Below the pieces are notes generated by a model that did not search any database, was not told the DNA's origin, and worked only from the letters and a program-made list of their open reading frames with translations. This document shows positions 1-8,911 of a stretch of DNA of 21,268 nt, piece by piece; within the stretch, counting starts at the first letter, position 1; each line of letters begins with the position of its first letter. The DNA lies in contig WFXV01000250.1 of the NCBI GenBank assembly GCA_015490435.1, positions 1 to 21,268 on the forward strand, given 5' to 3'. A program made the position numbers and the translations under genes. The stretch comes from Thermaceae bacterium (GTDB lineage: Bacteria; Deinococcota; Deinococci; Deinococcales; Marinithermaceae).

Positions 1-164
1 CCACCGGGGCCAGCGAGCTCACCCTCGAGACCCCGGACTACAAGATCCAGATCAAGCGGGGGCCGGCGGGGTCTCGACTACCCGCACCGGCACCTCCGCC
101 GGCCCCCGCTTGATCTGGATCTTGTAGTCCGGGGTCTCGAGGGTGAGCTCGCTGGCCCCGGTGG
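1..164. repeat. Perfect 69-bp inverted repeat (fold-back) at the left edge
   Basis: Bases 1-69 are the exact reverse complement of 96-164, with a 26-base unpaired spacer (70-95). The repeated DNA is the 5' part of accB, so the gene folds back on itself. The junction lies in GC-rich microhomology around 58-70, where both orientations share a GGGGCCGGCGG-like run. The arm begins exactly at base 1. Inference: this is most likely a chimeric or assembly artefact at a contig end rather than a genomic palindrome, but the sequence alone cannot prove it. Confidence 0.95.
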
Positions 165-207
165 CCTCCATCGCCCGGAGGATCTCGCGGATCTCCTTGA
201 TCTTCAT
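52..207 (-). CDS. accB: Biotin carboxyl carrier protein of acetyl-CoA carboxylase, N-terminal fragment
   Basis: The start is ATG at 207, with a purine-rich stretch (GGGGGTGGGC) just upstream and 9 bases after the efp stop. The product begins MKIKEIREILRAMEATGASE and continues LTLETPDYKIQIKRG, the usual N-terminal region of AccB. An Ala/Pro linker starts near residue 45. The biotinyl domain with its Lys target is not present. Reading runs into the fold-back and hits a stop at codon 52 (52-54), which is created by the inverted copy and is probably not the natural end. AccB carries biotin in the first step of fatty-acid synthesis. Placement directly after efp matches the efp-accB order common in bacteria. 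Identification rests on about 48 residues plus this synteny. Confidence 0.7.
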   Translation of the reverse strand: MKIKEIREILRAMEATGASELTLETPDYKIQIKRGPAEVPVRVVETPPAPA

Positions 208-216
208 GCCCACCCC

Positions 217-774
217 CTACACCCGGCCGACGTACTCGCCGGTCCGGGTATCCACCTTGATCACGTCACCCACGTTCACGAAAAGCGGCACCTGGACCAC
301 CGCGCCGGTCTCTAAGGTGGCCGGCTTCGAGCCCCCGGAGACGGTGTCGCCTTTGACCCCGGGCGGGGTCTCGACGACCTCGAGCTCCACCACCGTAGGC
401 GGGGTGATCTTGATGATCCGGTCCTCGTAGACGTCGGCGAAGACCGTCATCCCTTCCTTCAGGTACTTCGCCGCCTCCCCCACGGTGGCGGCGGGGACGC
501 TGTATTGGTCGTAGGTCTCGAGGTCCATGAAGACATAGGCGTCGCCCTCGGGGTAGAGGTACTGGACCTCCTTGGTCTCGACGTAGATGTCTTCAAGCCG
601 CTCGCCGGAGTTGAAGGTGCGCTCGACGGTGGCCCCGGTCTCCAGGTTCTTGAACTTGGCCACCACCTTGGCACCCCCGCGGCCGATCTTCTGGTGCTGG
701 TAGCTGATGCACTCCCAGAGGCCGCCGTCCATCTTCACCTTGGTGCCCGGCCGTAGGTCGGTTGCCGCAATCAT
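217..774 (-). CDS. efp: Translation elongation factor P
   Basis: This is a 185-residue protein, full length for EF-P. EF-P binds between the P and E sites of the ribosome and helps form peptide bonds at polyproline stretches. The N-terminal KOW-like domain (about 1-60) contains the loop HQKIGRGGAKV, whose apex is Arg32 where E. coli EF-P has the modified Lys34. Two OB-fold domains follow, and the C-terminal one carries the family signature GDTVSGGSKPATLETG. The start ATG has a strong Shine-Dalgarno (GAGGAGGGG) a few bases upstream. The sequence strongly resembles the Thermus thermophilus protein as I recall it. accB follows after 9 bases, so the two probably share a transcript. Arg at the loop tip is the type rhamnosylated by EarP in some proteobacteria. 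No earP is in this window, and modification here is unknown. Confidence 0.97.
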   Translation of the reverse strand: MIAATDLRPGTKVKMDGGLWECISYQHQKIGRGGAKVVAKFKNLETGATVERTFNSGERLEDIYVETKEVQYLYPEGDAYVFMDLETYDQYSVPAATVGEAAKYLKEGMTVFADVYEDRIIKITPPTVVELEVVETPPGVKGDTVSGGSKPATLETGAVVQVPLFVNVGDVIKVDTRTGEYVGRV

Positions 775-796
775 CGTCCCCTCCTCACTGCCCTAG

Positions 797-802
797 ATTT
801 TA
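797..802 (-). promoter_or_regulatory. Possible -10 box for efp-accB
   Basis: On the minus strand TAAAAT (5 of 6 to TATAAT) lies about 22 bases before the efp ATG and overlaps the stop codon of the upstream gene. I see no convincing -35. It would give a short leader containing the strong Shine-Dalgarno. Confidence 0.3.
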
Positions 803-1699
803 CGTGGCGAGCTCGGTGACCTCGGGGTGGAGGCCGAGGCGGCGGATCCAGGCCTCGTAGTCCGCCTCGGAAAGGGGAAACTTCCCCGCCAGCGCGACGA
901 TCATCGCCTCCATTACGTTGGTCCCAAAGCTCCGCCCCTGGATGCGGGGGGTGGTGGTGGCGAGCAGCTTGACCCCCCGCTCCTTTAAGAACTCCAGGTC
1001 CTCTTTGGTCGTCGTGTTCGCCACCACGATCTTGCCCTGGGCCCGAGGGGGCAGGTGGCGGCGGATATAGAGGAAGTCCCCCGCGATCACGTCGGCGCGC
1101 TCGAAGTACTTGCTCCGCCAGTCGAGCTTTTGCTCCTCCTGCTTCTTTCCCGTGGGGTAGAGCCAGCTAAAGGGGAGCTTGGTGAAGACCGGGAGCAAAA
1201 GCCTCGCCAAGAGGGCGAGCTGGGCCGGCGTGGTGAGCACGATCGGGATCCCGAGCGCGAAGACGAAGTCGCCGTAGAGCGTCTTTGCCCCCACCTGGTA
1301 GAAGGCCTCGGCCATGCCGAAGCGGTCCACCGCCGAGGGGATGAGCACGGTCTTGCCGCGAAACCCGAGCCGCTCGTCGAGCTCGAAGACCGCCCGGCGC
1401 TCGAGCGTCGCCTTGAGCCCGGAGCCGTCCACCACCGGGGTCTTCTTCGCCGCCCGGGCGAGCTTCAAGGCGTCCCGGATCACGTAGCGCCGCCCGGCGG
1501 CGATCAGGTAAAGGTCGATGCCCCCGAGCCCGATCGCGTCCACTCGGCCGTCGAGCTCCTGGATGAGCTGGATCGCCCGCTGGAAGTCGCCGTCGGTGCC
1601 GATGCGCTCGAGCTCGATCTTCTGCCCCAGGAGCTCGACCTCGGCCTTGTGGTTCCGCCGTGAGGAACCCAGGGACACGCTGACGACGCGCTTTTTCAC
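800..1699 (-). CDS. Conserved protein, often labelled quinate 5-dehydrogenase; function unproven
   Basis: A 299-residue protein beginning KKRVVSVSLGSSRRNHKAEV. I recognise close relatives in Thermaceae, Chloroflexi and Firmicutes that databases call quinate 5-dehydrogenase, but I know of no experiment behind that name. Visible features are GTDGDFQRAIQLI (about 34-46), a Gly-rich stretch DAIGLGGIDLYLIAAG (about 54-69), VVDGSGLK, VDRFGMAEAF (about 124-133), a hydrophobic segment near 148-175 and the motif LYPTGKKQEEQ (about 181-191). No typical shikimate dehydrogenase motifs (a GAGG nucleotide loop or the catalytic NxxK) are evident. It lies 9 bases after transketolase, but a TAGAAT box six bases before its GTG suggests its own leaderless promoter. 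The DAHP/shikimate link is unproven. Confidence 0.6.
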   Translation of the reverse strand: MKKRVVSVSLGSSRRNHKAEVELLGQKIELERIGTDGDFQRAIQLIQELDGRVDAIGLGGIDLYLIAAGRRYVIRDALKLARAAKKTPVVDGSGLKATLERRAVFELDERLGFRGKTVLIPSAVDRFGMAEAFYQVGAKTLYGDFVFALGIPIVLTTPAQLALLARLLLPVFTKLPFSWLYPTGKKQEEQKLDWRSKYFERADVIAGDFLYIRRHLPPRAQGKIVVANTTTKEDLEFLKERGVKLLATTTPRIQGRSFGTNVMEAMIVALAGKFPLSEADYEAWIRRLGLHPEVTELAT

Positions 1700-1708
1700 G
1701 CCCCGATT

Positions 1709-3675
<1,967 letters not shown>

Positions 3676-3679
<4 letters not shown>

Positions 3680-4203
3680 GCCCCCATCTTATGCGCCCCA
3701 GCCTCCCAAGCGGCCCGGGTGATCGCCATCACCGCGTCCTCCTCGCCCCCGGGGGCGGGGGCGTAGCCGACGAGGGAGAAACCCGCCTTCTCGAAGGCGC
3801 GGCGGGCGCGGGCGTTCCAGCGGAAGGTGCGGAGCTCCACGCGCTCGAGCCCAAGCTCCCGGAAGGCGTACTCCAGGGCCTTTCGTACCGCCGCCGGACC
3901 GTACCCCTTCCCCCAGCGGTCCTTGGCCGAGAGGATGATCCCGAGCGTCGCCTTCCCGCCGCCGATCTCGTAGAGCTCCACCGCCCCAATCCACTCCCCC
4001 CGCTCGTCGAGCACCCCGAAGGCGACGCGGTCGCCCCGGGAAAGCTCTGCCTGGACGATGCGGCGAAAGAGCCAAAAGGGGATCCTGAGGGGCCGGTGCC
4101 CGTTCAGCCGGGCGATCTCGGGGTCGCGGAAGGCGGCGTAGAACCTACGCCACTCCTCCTCGCCGAGTCCCTCGCGGAAGTCCTTGAGCCTGACCTCGGG
4201 CAC
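3676..4203 (-). CDS. GNAT-family N-acetyltransferase (RimJ/RimL type)
   Basis: A 175-residue protein. The acetyl-CoA binding motif A is RWGKGYGPAAVRKAL (about 97-111), preceded by the strand GKATLGIIL. Motif B follows as LERVELRTFRWNARARRAFEKAGF (in pieces about 118-142), the usual pattern of the RimJ/RimL acetyltransferase_3 group. These enzymes acetylate protein N-termini, amino acids or antibiotics; the substrate here cannot be read from sequence. The GTG start at 4203 has no Shine-Dalgarno but sits seven bases after a TAAGCT box. Its stop overlaps the transketolase start by four bases, so the two are co-translated. Confidence 0.88.
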
Positions 4204-4210
4204 CGCTAAA

Positions 4211-4216
4211 AGCTTA
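4211..4216 (-). promoter_or_regulatory. Possible leaderless -10 box for the GNAT-tkt operon
   Basis: Minus strand TAAGCT, then seven bases (TTTAGCG), then GTG at 4203. It matches only the TANNNT core, with no good -35. It overlaps the T-rich tail of the gdhB terminator, so terminator and promoter would be fused. Confidence 0.35.
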
Positions 4217-4242
4217 AGGCCGCGGCCCTTTGGACCGCGGCC
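4211..4242 (-). terminator. Probable intrinsic terminator after gdhB
   Basis: On the minus strand, GGCCGCGG (4242-4235) pairs perfectly with CCGCGGCC (4225-4218) around a nine-base loop. An interrupted T-rich tail TTAAGCTTTT follows (4217-4208). It begins 16 bases after the gdhB stop. The T tract is broken, so efficiency is uncertain. Confidence 0.5.
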
Positions 4243-4257
4243 AAAACGACCCCTCGT

Positions 4258-5535
4258 TTAGGGGTAGAGCCCCCGGAGCGCCCGGGCCTCGAGCACCCTC
4301 GTCGCGGCCACGATGTAGGCCGCGGTCCGCAAGGGGACCTTTCGGTCCTCGGCGGTCTGCCAGACGGCCTCGAAGGCCTCGGTGATCACCCGCCGGAGGT
4401 TCTCGTTCACCTCCTCCTCGGTCCAGAAGTAGGAGTTGAAGTCCTGCACCCACTCAAAGTAAGAGACGATCACGCCGCCGGCGTTCGCGATCACGTCGGG
4501 CACCACCAGGATGCCGCGCTCGTTCAGGATGTCGTCGGCCGCCGGGGTGGTGGGACCGTTCGCCCCCTCGACCACCATCTTGGCCTTGATCTTCCAGGCG
4601 TTTTGCTCGGTAATCGCGCCCTCGAGCGCCGCCGGCACCGCGATCTCGGCGGGCAGGCCAAAGAACTCCGCCGCCGGCACCGGCTCCGCCTTGGGGTAGC
4701 CGCGCACCCCGCCGGCCTCGGCCACGTACTTGAGGAGATCGTAGGGATCGATGCCCTTCTCGTTGTAGATCGCCCCGGTGATGTCGGCGATCCCCACCAC
4801 CCGGGCGCCGTGGTCGTGGAAGGCACGGGCGGCGGCGTTGCCCACGTTGCCGAAGCCCTGGATGATCACCCGACTGCCCTCGATGGGCAGGTTGATCTTC
4901 TTGGCCGCCGCCGCGGCCACGAAGAAGACGCCGTTGCCGGTGGCGTCCTGGCGACCCAGCGAGCCCCCGAGGGGAATCGGCTTGCCGGTGACCACGCCGG
5001 GGGCCGTCGTCCCCACGTTCATCGAGTAGGTGTCCATCATCCAGGCCATCTCGCGCTGGCCGGTGCCCACGTCGGGGGCGGGCACGTCCCGCTGGGGGCC
5101 GATCAGGATCCCGATCTCCGAGGTGTAGCGGCGGGTGAGGCGCTCGAGCTCCGCGGTCGAGAGCTTCGCGGGATCCACCCGGATGCCTCCCTTCCCGCCC
5201 CCGTAGGGAAGCCCCACGGCGGCGTTCTTGATCGTCATCCAGGCGGCAAGCGCCATGACCTCCGAGAGGGTGACCGCGGGGTGGTAGCGCACGCCGCCCT
5301 TCGCCGGCCCCCGGGAGGTGTTGTGGTGCACCCGGTAACCCTCGAAGTGGGCCACGGTGCCGTCGTCCATGCGGATCGGCACGTCCACGATCAGGATGCG
5401 CTTGGGACGCTTCAAGGTCTCGGCCCAGTAGGCCAGCGGCCCCAGGTAGGGGATGACCCGGTCCACCTGTTCGAGGTAGGTCTTCCAGGGACCCTCGGCC
5501 TCCTTGGGGATGAAGGAAAGCGGCTCGTGCTTCAT
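4258..5535 (-). CDS. gdhB: Glutamate dehydrogenase, catalytic subunit (GdhB type)
   Basis: A 425-residue, full-length glutamate dehydrogenase of the hexameric family I-like group. It converts glutamate to 2-oxoglutarate and ammonium using NAD(P). The substrate-binding and catalytic residues are all present: Lys79 in RGPAKGGVRY, Lys103 in TIKNAAVGLPYGGGKGG, Lys115 in the same stretch, and Asp155 in PAPDVGTG. The Rossmann domain has VIIQGFGNVGNAAARAF (about 224-240). In T. thermophilus GdhB is the catalytic partner of GdhA. Its ATG overlaps the gdhA stop (ATGA, 5532-5535), so both subunits are made together. A hairpin terminator follows. Confidence 0.95.
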   Translation of the reverse strand: MKHEPLSFIPKEAEGPWKTYLEQVDRVIPYLGPLAYWAETLKRPKRILIVDVPIRMDDGTVAHFEGYRVHHNTSRGPAKGGVRYHPAVTLSEVMALAAWMTIKNAAVGLPYGGGKGGIRVDPAKLSTAELERLTRRYTSEIGILIGPQRDVPAPDVGTGQREMAWMMDTYSMNVGTTAPGVVTGKPIPLGGSLGRQDATGNGVFFVAAAAAKKINLPIEGSRVIIQGFGNVGNAAARAFHDHGARVVGIADITGAIYNEKGIDPYDLLKYVAEAGGVRGYPKAEPVPAAEFFGLPAEIAVPAALEGAITEQNAWKIKAKMVVEGANGPTTPAADDILNERGILVVPDVIANAGGVIVSYFEWVQDFNSYFWTEEEVNENLRRVITEAFEAVWQTAEDRKVPLRTAAYIVAATRVLEARALRGLYP

Positions 5536-6800
5536 GGATACACCCCTCTCAGACGGGTGGCCTCGTCCACCCGCTGAATCGCGATCCGTTGCGCGGCGCA
5601 GCGGAGCGGCAGACCCCGCGCGCTGGCGTAAGCCTCGACCTGGTCAAAAGCGCGCACCAGGGCGCTTTTTAACTGCTTGCGAACCCTCTGCTCGTCCCAG
5701 AAGTACTCGGAAAGGTCCTGCACCCACTCGAAGTAGCCGATCACCAGGTTGCCCCCGGCGGCCAGGATGTGGGGGACGACGATCACCCCCCGCTCGCGAA
5801 GGATCTCGTCGGCGCGGGCGGTGACCGGCACGTTCGCCCCCTCGACCACCACCTTGGCGTGGACCTCCTCGGCATTGTCCTCGCGGATCACGTGCTGGTA
5901 GGCGGCGAGCACCAGGTAGTCCACCGAGAGGGCGAGGAGCTGGGCGTTGGTGATCGCCTCGCCGGGGAAGCCCTCGAAGGTGCCCTCGCGGTCGAAGTGG
6001 GCCTCGAGGGCGGGGATGTCGAGCCCCTTGCCGTCGTAGATCCCGCCCACGTCGATCGAGACCGCCACCACCTTGGCCCCGAGGCGGTGGAGCACCCGGG
6101 CCACCGCCCGGCCCACCGATCCGAACCCCTGCACCGCCACCTTGGCGCCCTCGAGAGCCAGGCCGAAGCGCGAGGCGTAGCGCTCGGTGACGTGCACGAG
6201 CCCGATCGCCATGGCGTCGGCGCGCCCGCGGGTCCCCCCCAGGCGCTCGGGCTTGCCCACCACCACCGCGGGCTCGATGAAGCCCTTAGCCTGGGCGTAG
6301 GTGTCCATGAACCAGGCCATGACCTGTTCGTCGGTGCCGTAGTCCGGGGCGAGTACGTCGACCTCGGGACCGGCCAGGTTGACGAGCTCGGCCATGTAGC
6401 GGCGGGAGAGGCGCTCGAGCTCCCCCCGCGCCATCCGGCTCCGGTCCAGCGCCACCCCGCCGGCGGCGCCCCCGAAGGGGAGGTTCAAGACCGCCGCCTT
6501 CAGGGTGTTCCAGGCGGCGAGCCCGGCAACGTCCCCCAAACTAAGGGCGGGGTCGTAACGCACCCCGCCGATCGAAGGCCCCCGGGCGATGTTGTGCACC
6601 ACCCGATAACCCCGGAAAGTTCGCACCCTCCCGTCGTCCATGCGAACCGGGAGCGCGACGCTCAAAACGCGACGCGGGTGCACCAGGTACTCGAAGGTCG
6701 TCGGGTGCACCCGCTCGCTTTCGGCCACGCGCCCCAGGTACTCGAGGAAATCACCCCAGAGCCCCGGGCCGTTCGGTGGCTTCCATGCCTCTTGGGCCAT
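5532..6800 (-). CDS. gdhA: Glutamate dehydrogenase-like regulatory subunit (GdhA type)
   Basis: A 422-residue homologue of the neighbouring GdhB that has lost key active-site lysines. Where GdhB has GPAKGGVRY this protein has GPSIGGVRY (Ile77 for Lys79), and where GdhB has GGGKGG it has GGAAGG (Ala113 for the catalytic Lys115). Lys101 and the Asp of LAPDYGTD are kept, as is a nucleotide-binding loop VQGFGSVGRAVARVL. This matches T. thermophilus GdhA, reported as a catalytically inactive subunit that mediates leucine activation of GdhB. I chose ATG 6800; the upstream GTG at 6806 lies inside the Shine-Dalgarno GGGAGGTGG. It overlaps gdhB by four bases. Which allosteric ligand it senses here is inference. 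Confidence 0.92.
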   Translation of the reverse strand: MAQEAWKPPNGPGLWGDFLEYLGRVAESERVHPTTFEYLVHPRRVLSVALPVRMDDGRVRTFRGYRVVHNIARGPSIGGVRYDPALSLGDVAGLAAWNTLKAAVLNLPFGGAAGGVALDRSRMARGELERLSRRYMAELVNLAGPEVDVLAPDYGTDEQVMAWFMDTYAQAKGFIEPAVVVGKPERLGGTRGRADAMAIGLVHVTERYASRFGLALEGAKVAVQGFGSVGRAVARVLHRLGAKVVAVSIDVGGIYDGKGLDIPALEAHFDREGTFEGFPGEAITNAQLLALSVDYLVLAAYQHVIREDNAEEVHAKVVVEGANVPVTARADEILRERGVIVVPHILAAGGNLVIGYFEWVQDLSEYFWDEQRVRKQLKSALVRAFDQVEAYASARGLPLRCAAQRIAIQRVDEATRLRGVYP

Positions 6801-6823
6801 GCCCACCTCCCGTCACCGGGCGG

Positions 6824-6829
6824 ATTATA
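6824..6829 (-). promoter_or_regulatory. -10 box of the gdhA-gdhB promoter
   Basis: Minus strand CTATAATCC is a perfect TATAAT, 23 bases before the gdhA ATG. TAACTT at 17-base spacing or TTGTCC at 13-base spacing are only weak -35 candidates. The predicted short leader contains the Shine-Dalgarno GGGAGGTGG that fixes the ATG start at 6800. Confidence 0.6.
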
Positions 6830-6849
6830 GCGCCGTTTTTGGGGACAAG

Positions 6850-7809
6850 TTACCCAAGGCGACCGAGCTCCCCCCGGGCGAGTTCGGCGAGCTCCTCCCG
6901 CGCCGGGCTCGGGGGAAGCGCGCGGAGGGCGGCCTCCGCCCGGGCGACCTCCTTGGCGATCCGGACCGCCACCTCCCGGGCGGCCCCGGTGGCCTCGGCG
7001 AGGGTCCTAAGGCGCTCGATGTCACCTTCCTCCTCCCCCCGGCGGGCGAGGATTTTCCCGACCTCCTCGGGCGCGTGGGCGAGCAGGCGGAGTAGGATCA
7101 AGGTGACCTTCCCCTCGCGCACGTCCCCGCCCACCGGCTTCCCGAGCCGCTCGGGGTCGCCCATCAGGTCGAGGTAGTCGTCCCGCATCTGGAAGGCGAG
7201 CCCGTAGGCCTCGCCGTACTCGACCAGGGCCCGCCGCCAGGGGTGTTCGGGCTCGAGCCCAAAGAGCACCGCCGCCCCCTCGGTGGCGGCCTGCATCAGG
7301 GCCGCGGTCTTCCCGCGGATGATGCGGAAGTAGAGGTCCTCCCGGTGCTCGCCGTAGGCCGCCGCCTGGAACTGCAGGACCTCCGCTTCCGAAAGCTCCC
7401 GGGCCACCTCGGCGAAGAGGTAGACGAGCTCCATACGTCCGGTTTCAGCCAAGGAGTAAAGCAGCCGGGAGAGCAGGTAGTCCCCGGAGAGCACGCTCAC
7501 CGCATTGCCGTAGCGGCGGTAGGCGGCCTCGCGCCCCCGGCGGGTCTCGGCCCCGTCCACCAGGTCGTCGTGGAGAAGGGTGGCCGAGTGCAAGAGCTCG
7601 ACCGCGAGGGCGAGCCGCATCTCATGGGGCACGCCGTCCGGGCTTAGCGCCCGGCTCGCAAGGTGCACCAGCCGGGGGCGCACCCGCTTGCCCCCGGCGT
7701 AGACCAGGTCGTCCTCGATGAGCTGGATGAACTCGACGTCGGAACGCAAGAGTGCCCTGAGCTCCCGCTCAAAGGCCTCCAAAAATGAGATCTCGGCCTG
7801 GGCCTCCAC
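6850..7809 (-). CDS. Long-chain trans-polyprenyl diphosphate synthase
   Basis: A 319-residue isoprenyl diphosphate synthase that extends allylic diphosphates with isopentenyl diphosphate. It carries GGKRVRP (about 39-45), the first Asp-rich motif DDLVDGAETRRG (Asp81-Asp85) and the second DDYLD (210-214). A small Ala five residues before the first motif (SATLLHDD) fits long-chain enzymes, so the product is probably the octaprenyl-range side chain of menaquinone. Family knowledge supports MK-8 in Thermus, but chain length here is inference. The reading frame is open up to 7977, but that extension overlaps the lipoprotein gene and is not homologous. The GTG at 7809 follows a TATACT box by seven bases with no Shine-Dalgarno, so a leaderless start is chosen. 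It ends 20 bases before the gdhA -10 box. Confidence 0.93.
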   Translation of the reverse strand: MEAQAEISFLEAFERELRALLRSDVEFIQLIEDDLVYAGGKRVRPRLVHLASRALSPDGVPHEMRLALAVELLHSATLLHDDLVDGAETRRGREAAYRRYGNAVSVLSGDYLLSRLLYSLAETGRMELVYLFAEVARELSEAEVLQFQAAAYGEHREDLYFRIIRGKTAALMQAATEGAAVLFGLEPEHPWRRALVEYGEAYGLAFQMRDDYLDLMGDPERLGKPVGGDVREGKVTLILLRLLAHAPEEVGKILARRGEEEGDIERLRTLAEATGAAREVAVRIAKEVARAEAALRALPPSPAREELAELARGELGRLG

Positions 7810-7816
7810 CGGGCCG

Positions 7817-7822
7817 AGTATA
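7817..7822 (-). promoter_or_regulatory. -10 box of a leaderless promoter for the polyprenyl synthase
   Basis: Minus strand TATACT, seven bases (CGGCCCG), then GTG 7809. CTGAAA about 19 bases upstream is a possible but over-spaced -35. The same TATACT-N7-GTG arrangement occurs at 12057-12072. Confidence 0.6.
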
Positions 7823-7832
7823 ACCGGAACGC

Positions 7833-8270
7833 TCAGTGAATTTTCAGCGGCTGGGGCATCCGGACGTGCATCCAGGCGCCGTTTTCGCCCATGACCCGGT
7901 AGCCCACCACCACGTAGCTCCCGGCCGGGGGGTAGCTCGTGAACTCGAGCTCGTAGTTGGTGGTAAAGGGACCGCACGGCTCGGCGTTGGTCGCCGGGCA
8001 GCGCTCGACGCGCCGCCCCGCCTCCAGGGTCCCTCCCCCGTCCAGGTCGAACTCCAGGATGACGCCTCCCGGCGAACCGGGAAGGGTCCTCGCCTCGAGC
8101 GTAAAGGCCAGCTTCCAGTTTCCGGTGGCCTCATCCTGGGTCAGGCTGCTGTCCCCGATGCTCACGACGATGCTCGGAACCCCGATCGGGTTTTGAAAGC
8201 TGAAGTTATTGCACGCCGTAAAGAGCCCCAGGAACGCGAGAAGGAGGCCGATCATTCCAAAGCGTTTCAT
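7833..8270 (-). CDS. Small secreted lipoprotein of unknown function
   Basis: A 145-residue protein starting MKRFGMIGLLLAFLGLFTAC. A basic N-terminus and hydrophobic core lead to a lipobox-like FTAC, with Cys20 the likely lipidated residue. The mature part is about 125 residues, beta-rich in appearance, with VVSIGDSSLTQDEATGNW and a Cys pair (RCPATNAEPCG) that could form a disulphide. I recognise no domain. A GTG at 8279 is also in frame, but ATG 8270 overlaps the rex stop by four bases (ATGA), which is the usual coupling in this window. It is the last gene of the TPR-SPOR-rex operon. Envelope location is supported by the signal; the role is unknown. Confidence 0.8.
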   Translation of the reverse strand: MKRFGMIGLLLAFLGLFTACNNFSFQNPIGVPSIVVSIGDSSLTQDEATGNWKLAFTLEARTLPGSPGGVILEFDLDGGGTLEAGRRVERCPATNAEPCGPFTTNYELEFTSYPPAGSYVVVGYRVMGENGAWMHVRMPQPLKIH

Positions 8271-8911
8271 CCTACCCACTCCTCTCCCACATTACGCGAA
8301 ACGAAGTACGTAAGCCGTGCCAAACCGGCCAGGAAGTCCACGTTCTCGACCGGCACGTGGGGCGGCGTTTCGAGCACCGCGGGGGCGAAGTTCAAGATCC
8401 CCTTGATCCCCGCCCGTACCAGGCGGTCGGCGACCTCCTGGGCGGCCTCGGCGGGCACCGCGATCAGGCCGATCTCGACCCCCCGCTCGCTCACCGCCCG
8501 CTCGAGGTTCGCGAGCGGCTCGATCACCCCCCGGGAGAGCCGCTTGCCCACCTTGGCGGGGTCCACGTCGAAAAACCCCACCGGCTCGAAGACCTCGCCG
8601 AGGCCGGGGTAGTCGGCGAGCGCCTGGCCGAGCCGCCCCATGCCCACGATGGCGAGCTTCCAGCGCCGGGAGAGCCCGAGGATGTTCCGGAGCTCGCGCT
8701 TCAAAAGGGGCACCGAGTACCCCACCCCCCGGGTCCCGTAGCTCCCGAAGTAGGCCAGGTCTTTGCGCACCTGGAAGGCGGTCACCTGGGCCTCCTCGGC
8801 GAGCTGCTCGCTCGAGGTCCGCACCACCCCCCGGCGCTCCAGCGACTCGAGCACCCTCAGGTAGGTGACCAAGCGGGAGACGGTCGCGTCCGGTACCCGT
8901 TCAGCCGCCAC
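8267..8911 (-). CDS. rex: Redox-sensing transcriptional repressor Rex
   Basis: A 214-residue protein, usual length for Rex. Rex binds DNA when NADH is low and releases it when NADH rises, controlling respiratory and fermentative genes. The N-terminal winged helix (about 1-80) has the family pattern FQVRKDLAYFGSYGTRGVGY. The Rossmann domain has IVGMGRLGQAL (GMGRLG at 90-95) and FDVD at 114-117, and the C-terminal helix for domain swapping is present. The GTG start at 8911 lies inside the end of the SPOR gene (11-base overlap), with GGAGGTGAAGG as a Shine-Dalgarno. I found no Rex operator (TTGTGAA-N-TTCACAA-like) in the operon's promoter region, so its targets are probably elsewhere. Confidence 0.96.
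   Translation of the reverse strand: MAAERVPDATVSRLVTYLRVLESLERRGVVRTSSEQLAEEAQVTAFQVRKDLAYFGSYGTRGVGYSVPLLKRELRNILGLSRRWKLAIVGMGRLGQALADYPGLGEVFEPVGFFDVDPAKVGKRLSRGVIEPLANLERAVSERGVEIGLIAVPAEAAQEVADRLVRAGIKGILNFAPAVLETPPHVPVENVDFLAGLARLTYFVSRNVGEEWVG

Noticed and set aside
52..54. accB as a genuine pseudogene ending at codon 52
   Set aside because: The stop is made by the fold-back copy at the window edge, so it says nothing about the native gene.
6801..6806. GTG 6806 as gdhA start
   Set aside because: The GTG lies inside the Shine-Dalgarno GGGAGGTGG that serves ATG 6800.
7810..7977. Open extension of the polyprenyl synthase frame to 7977
   Set aside because: It overlaps the lipoprotein gene in another frame, shows no homology, and the GTG at 7809 with its TATACT box gives a family-length protein.
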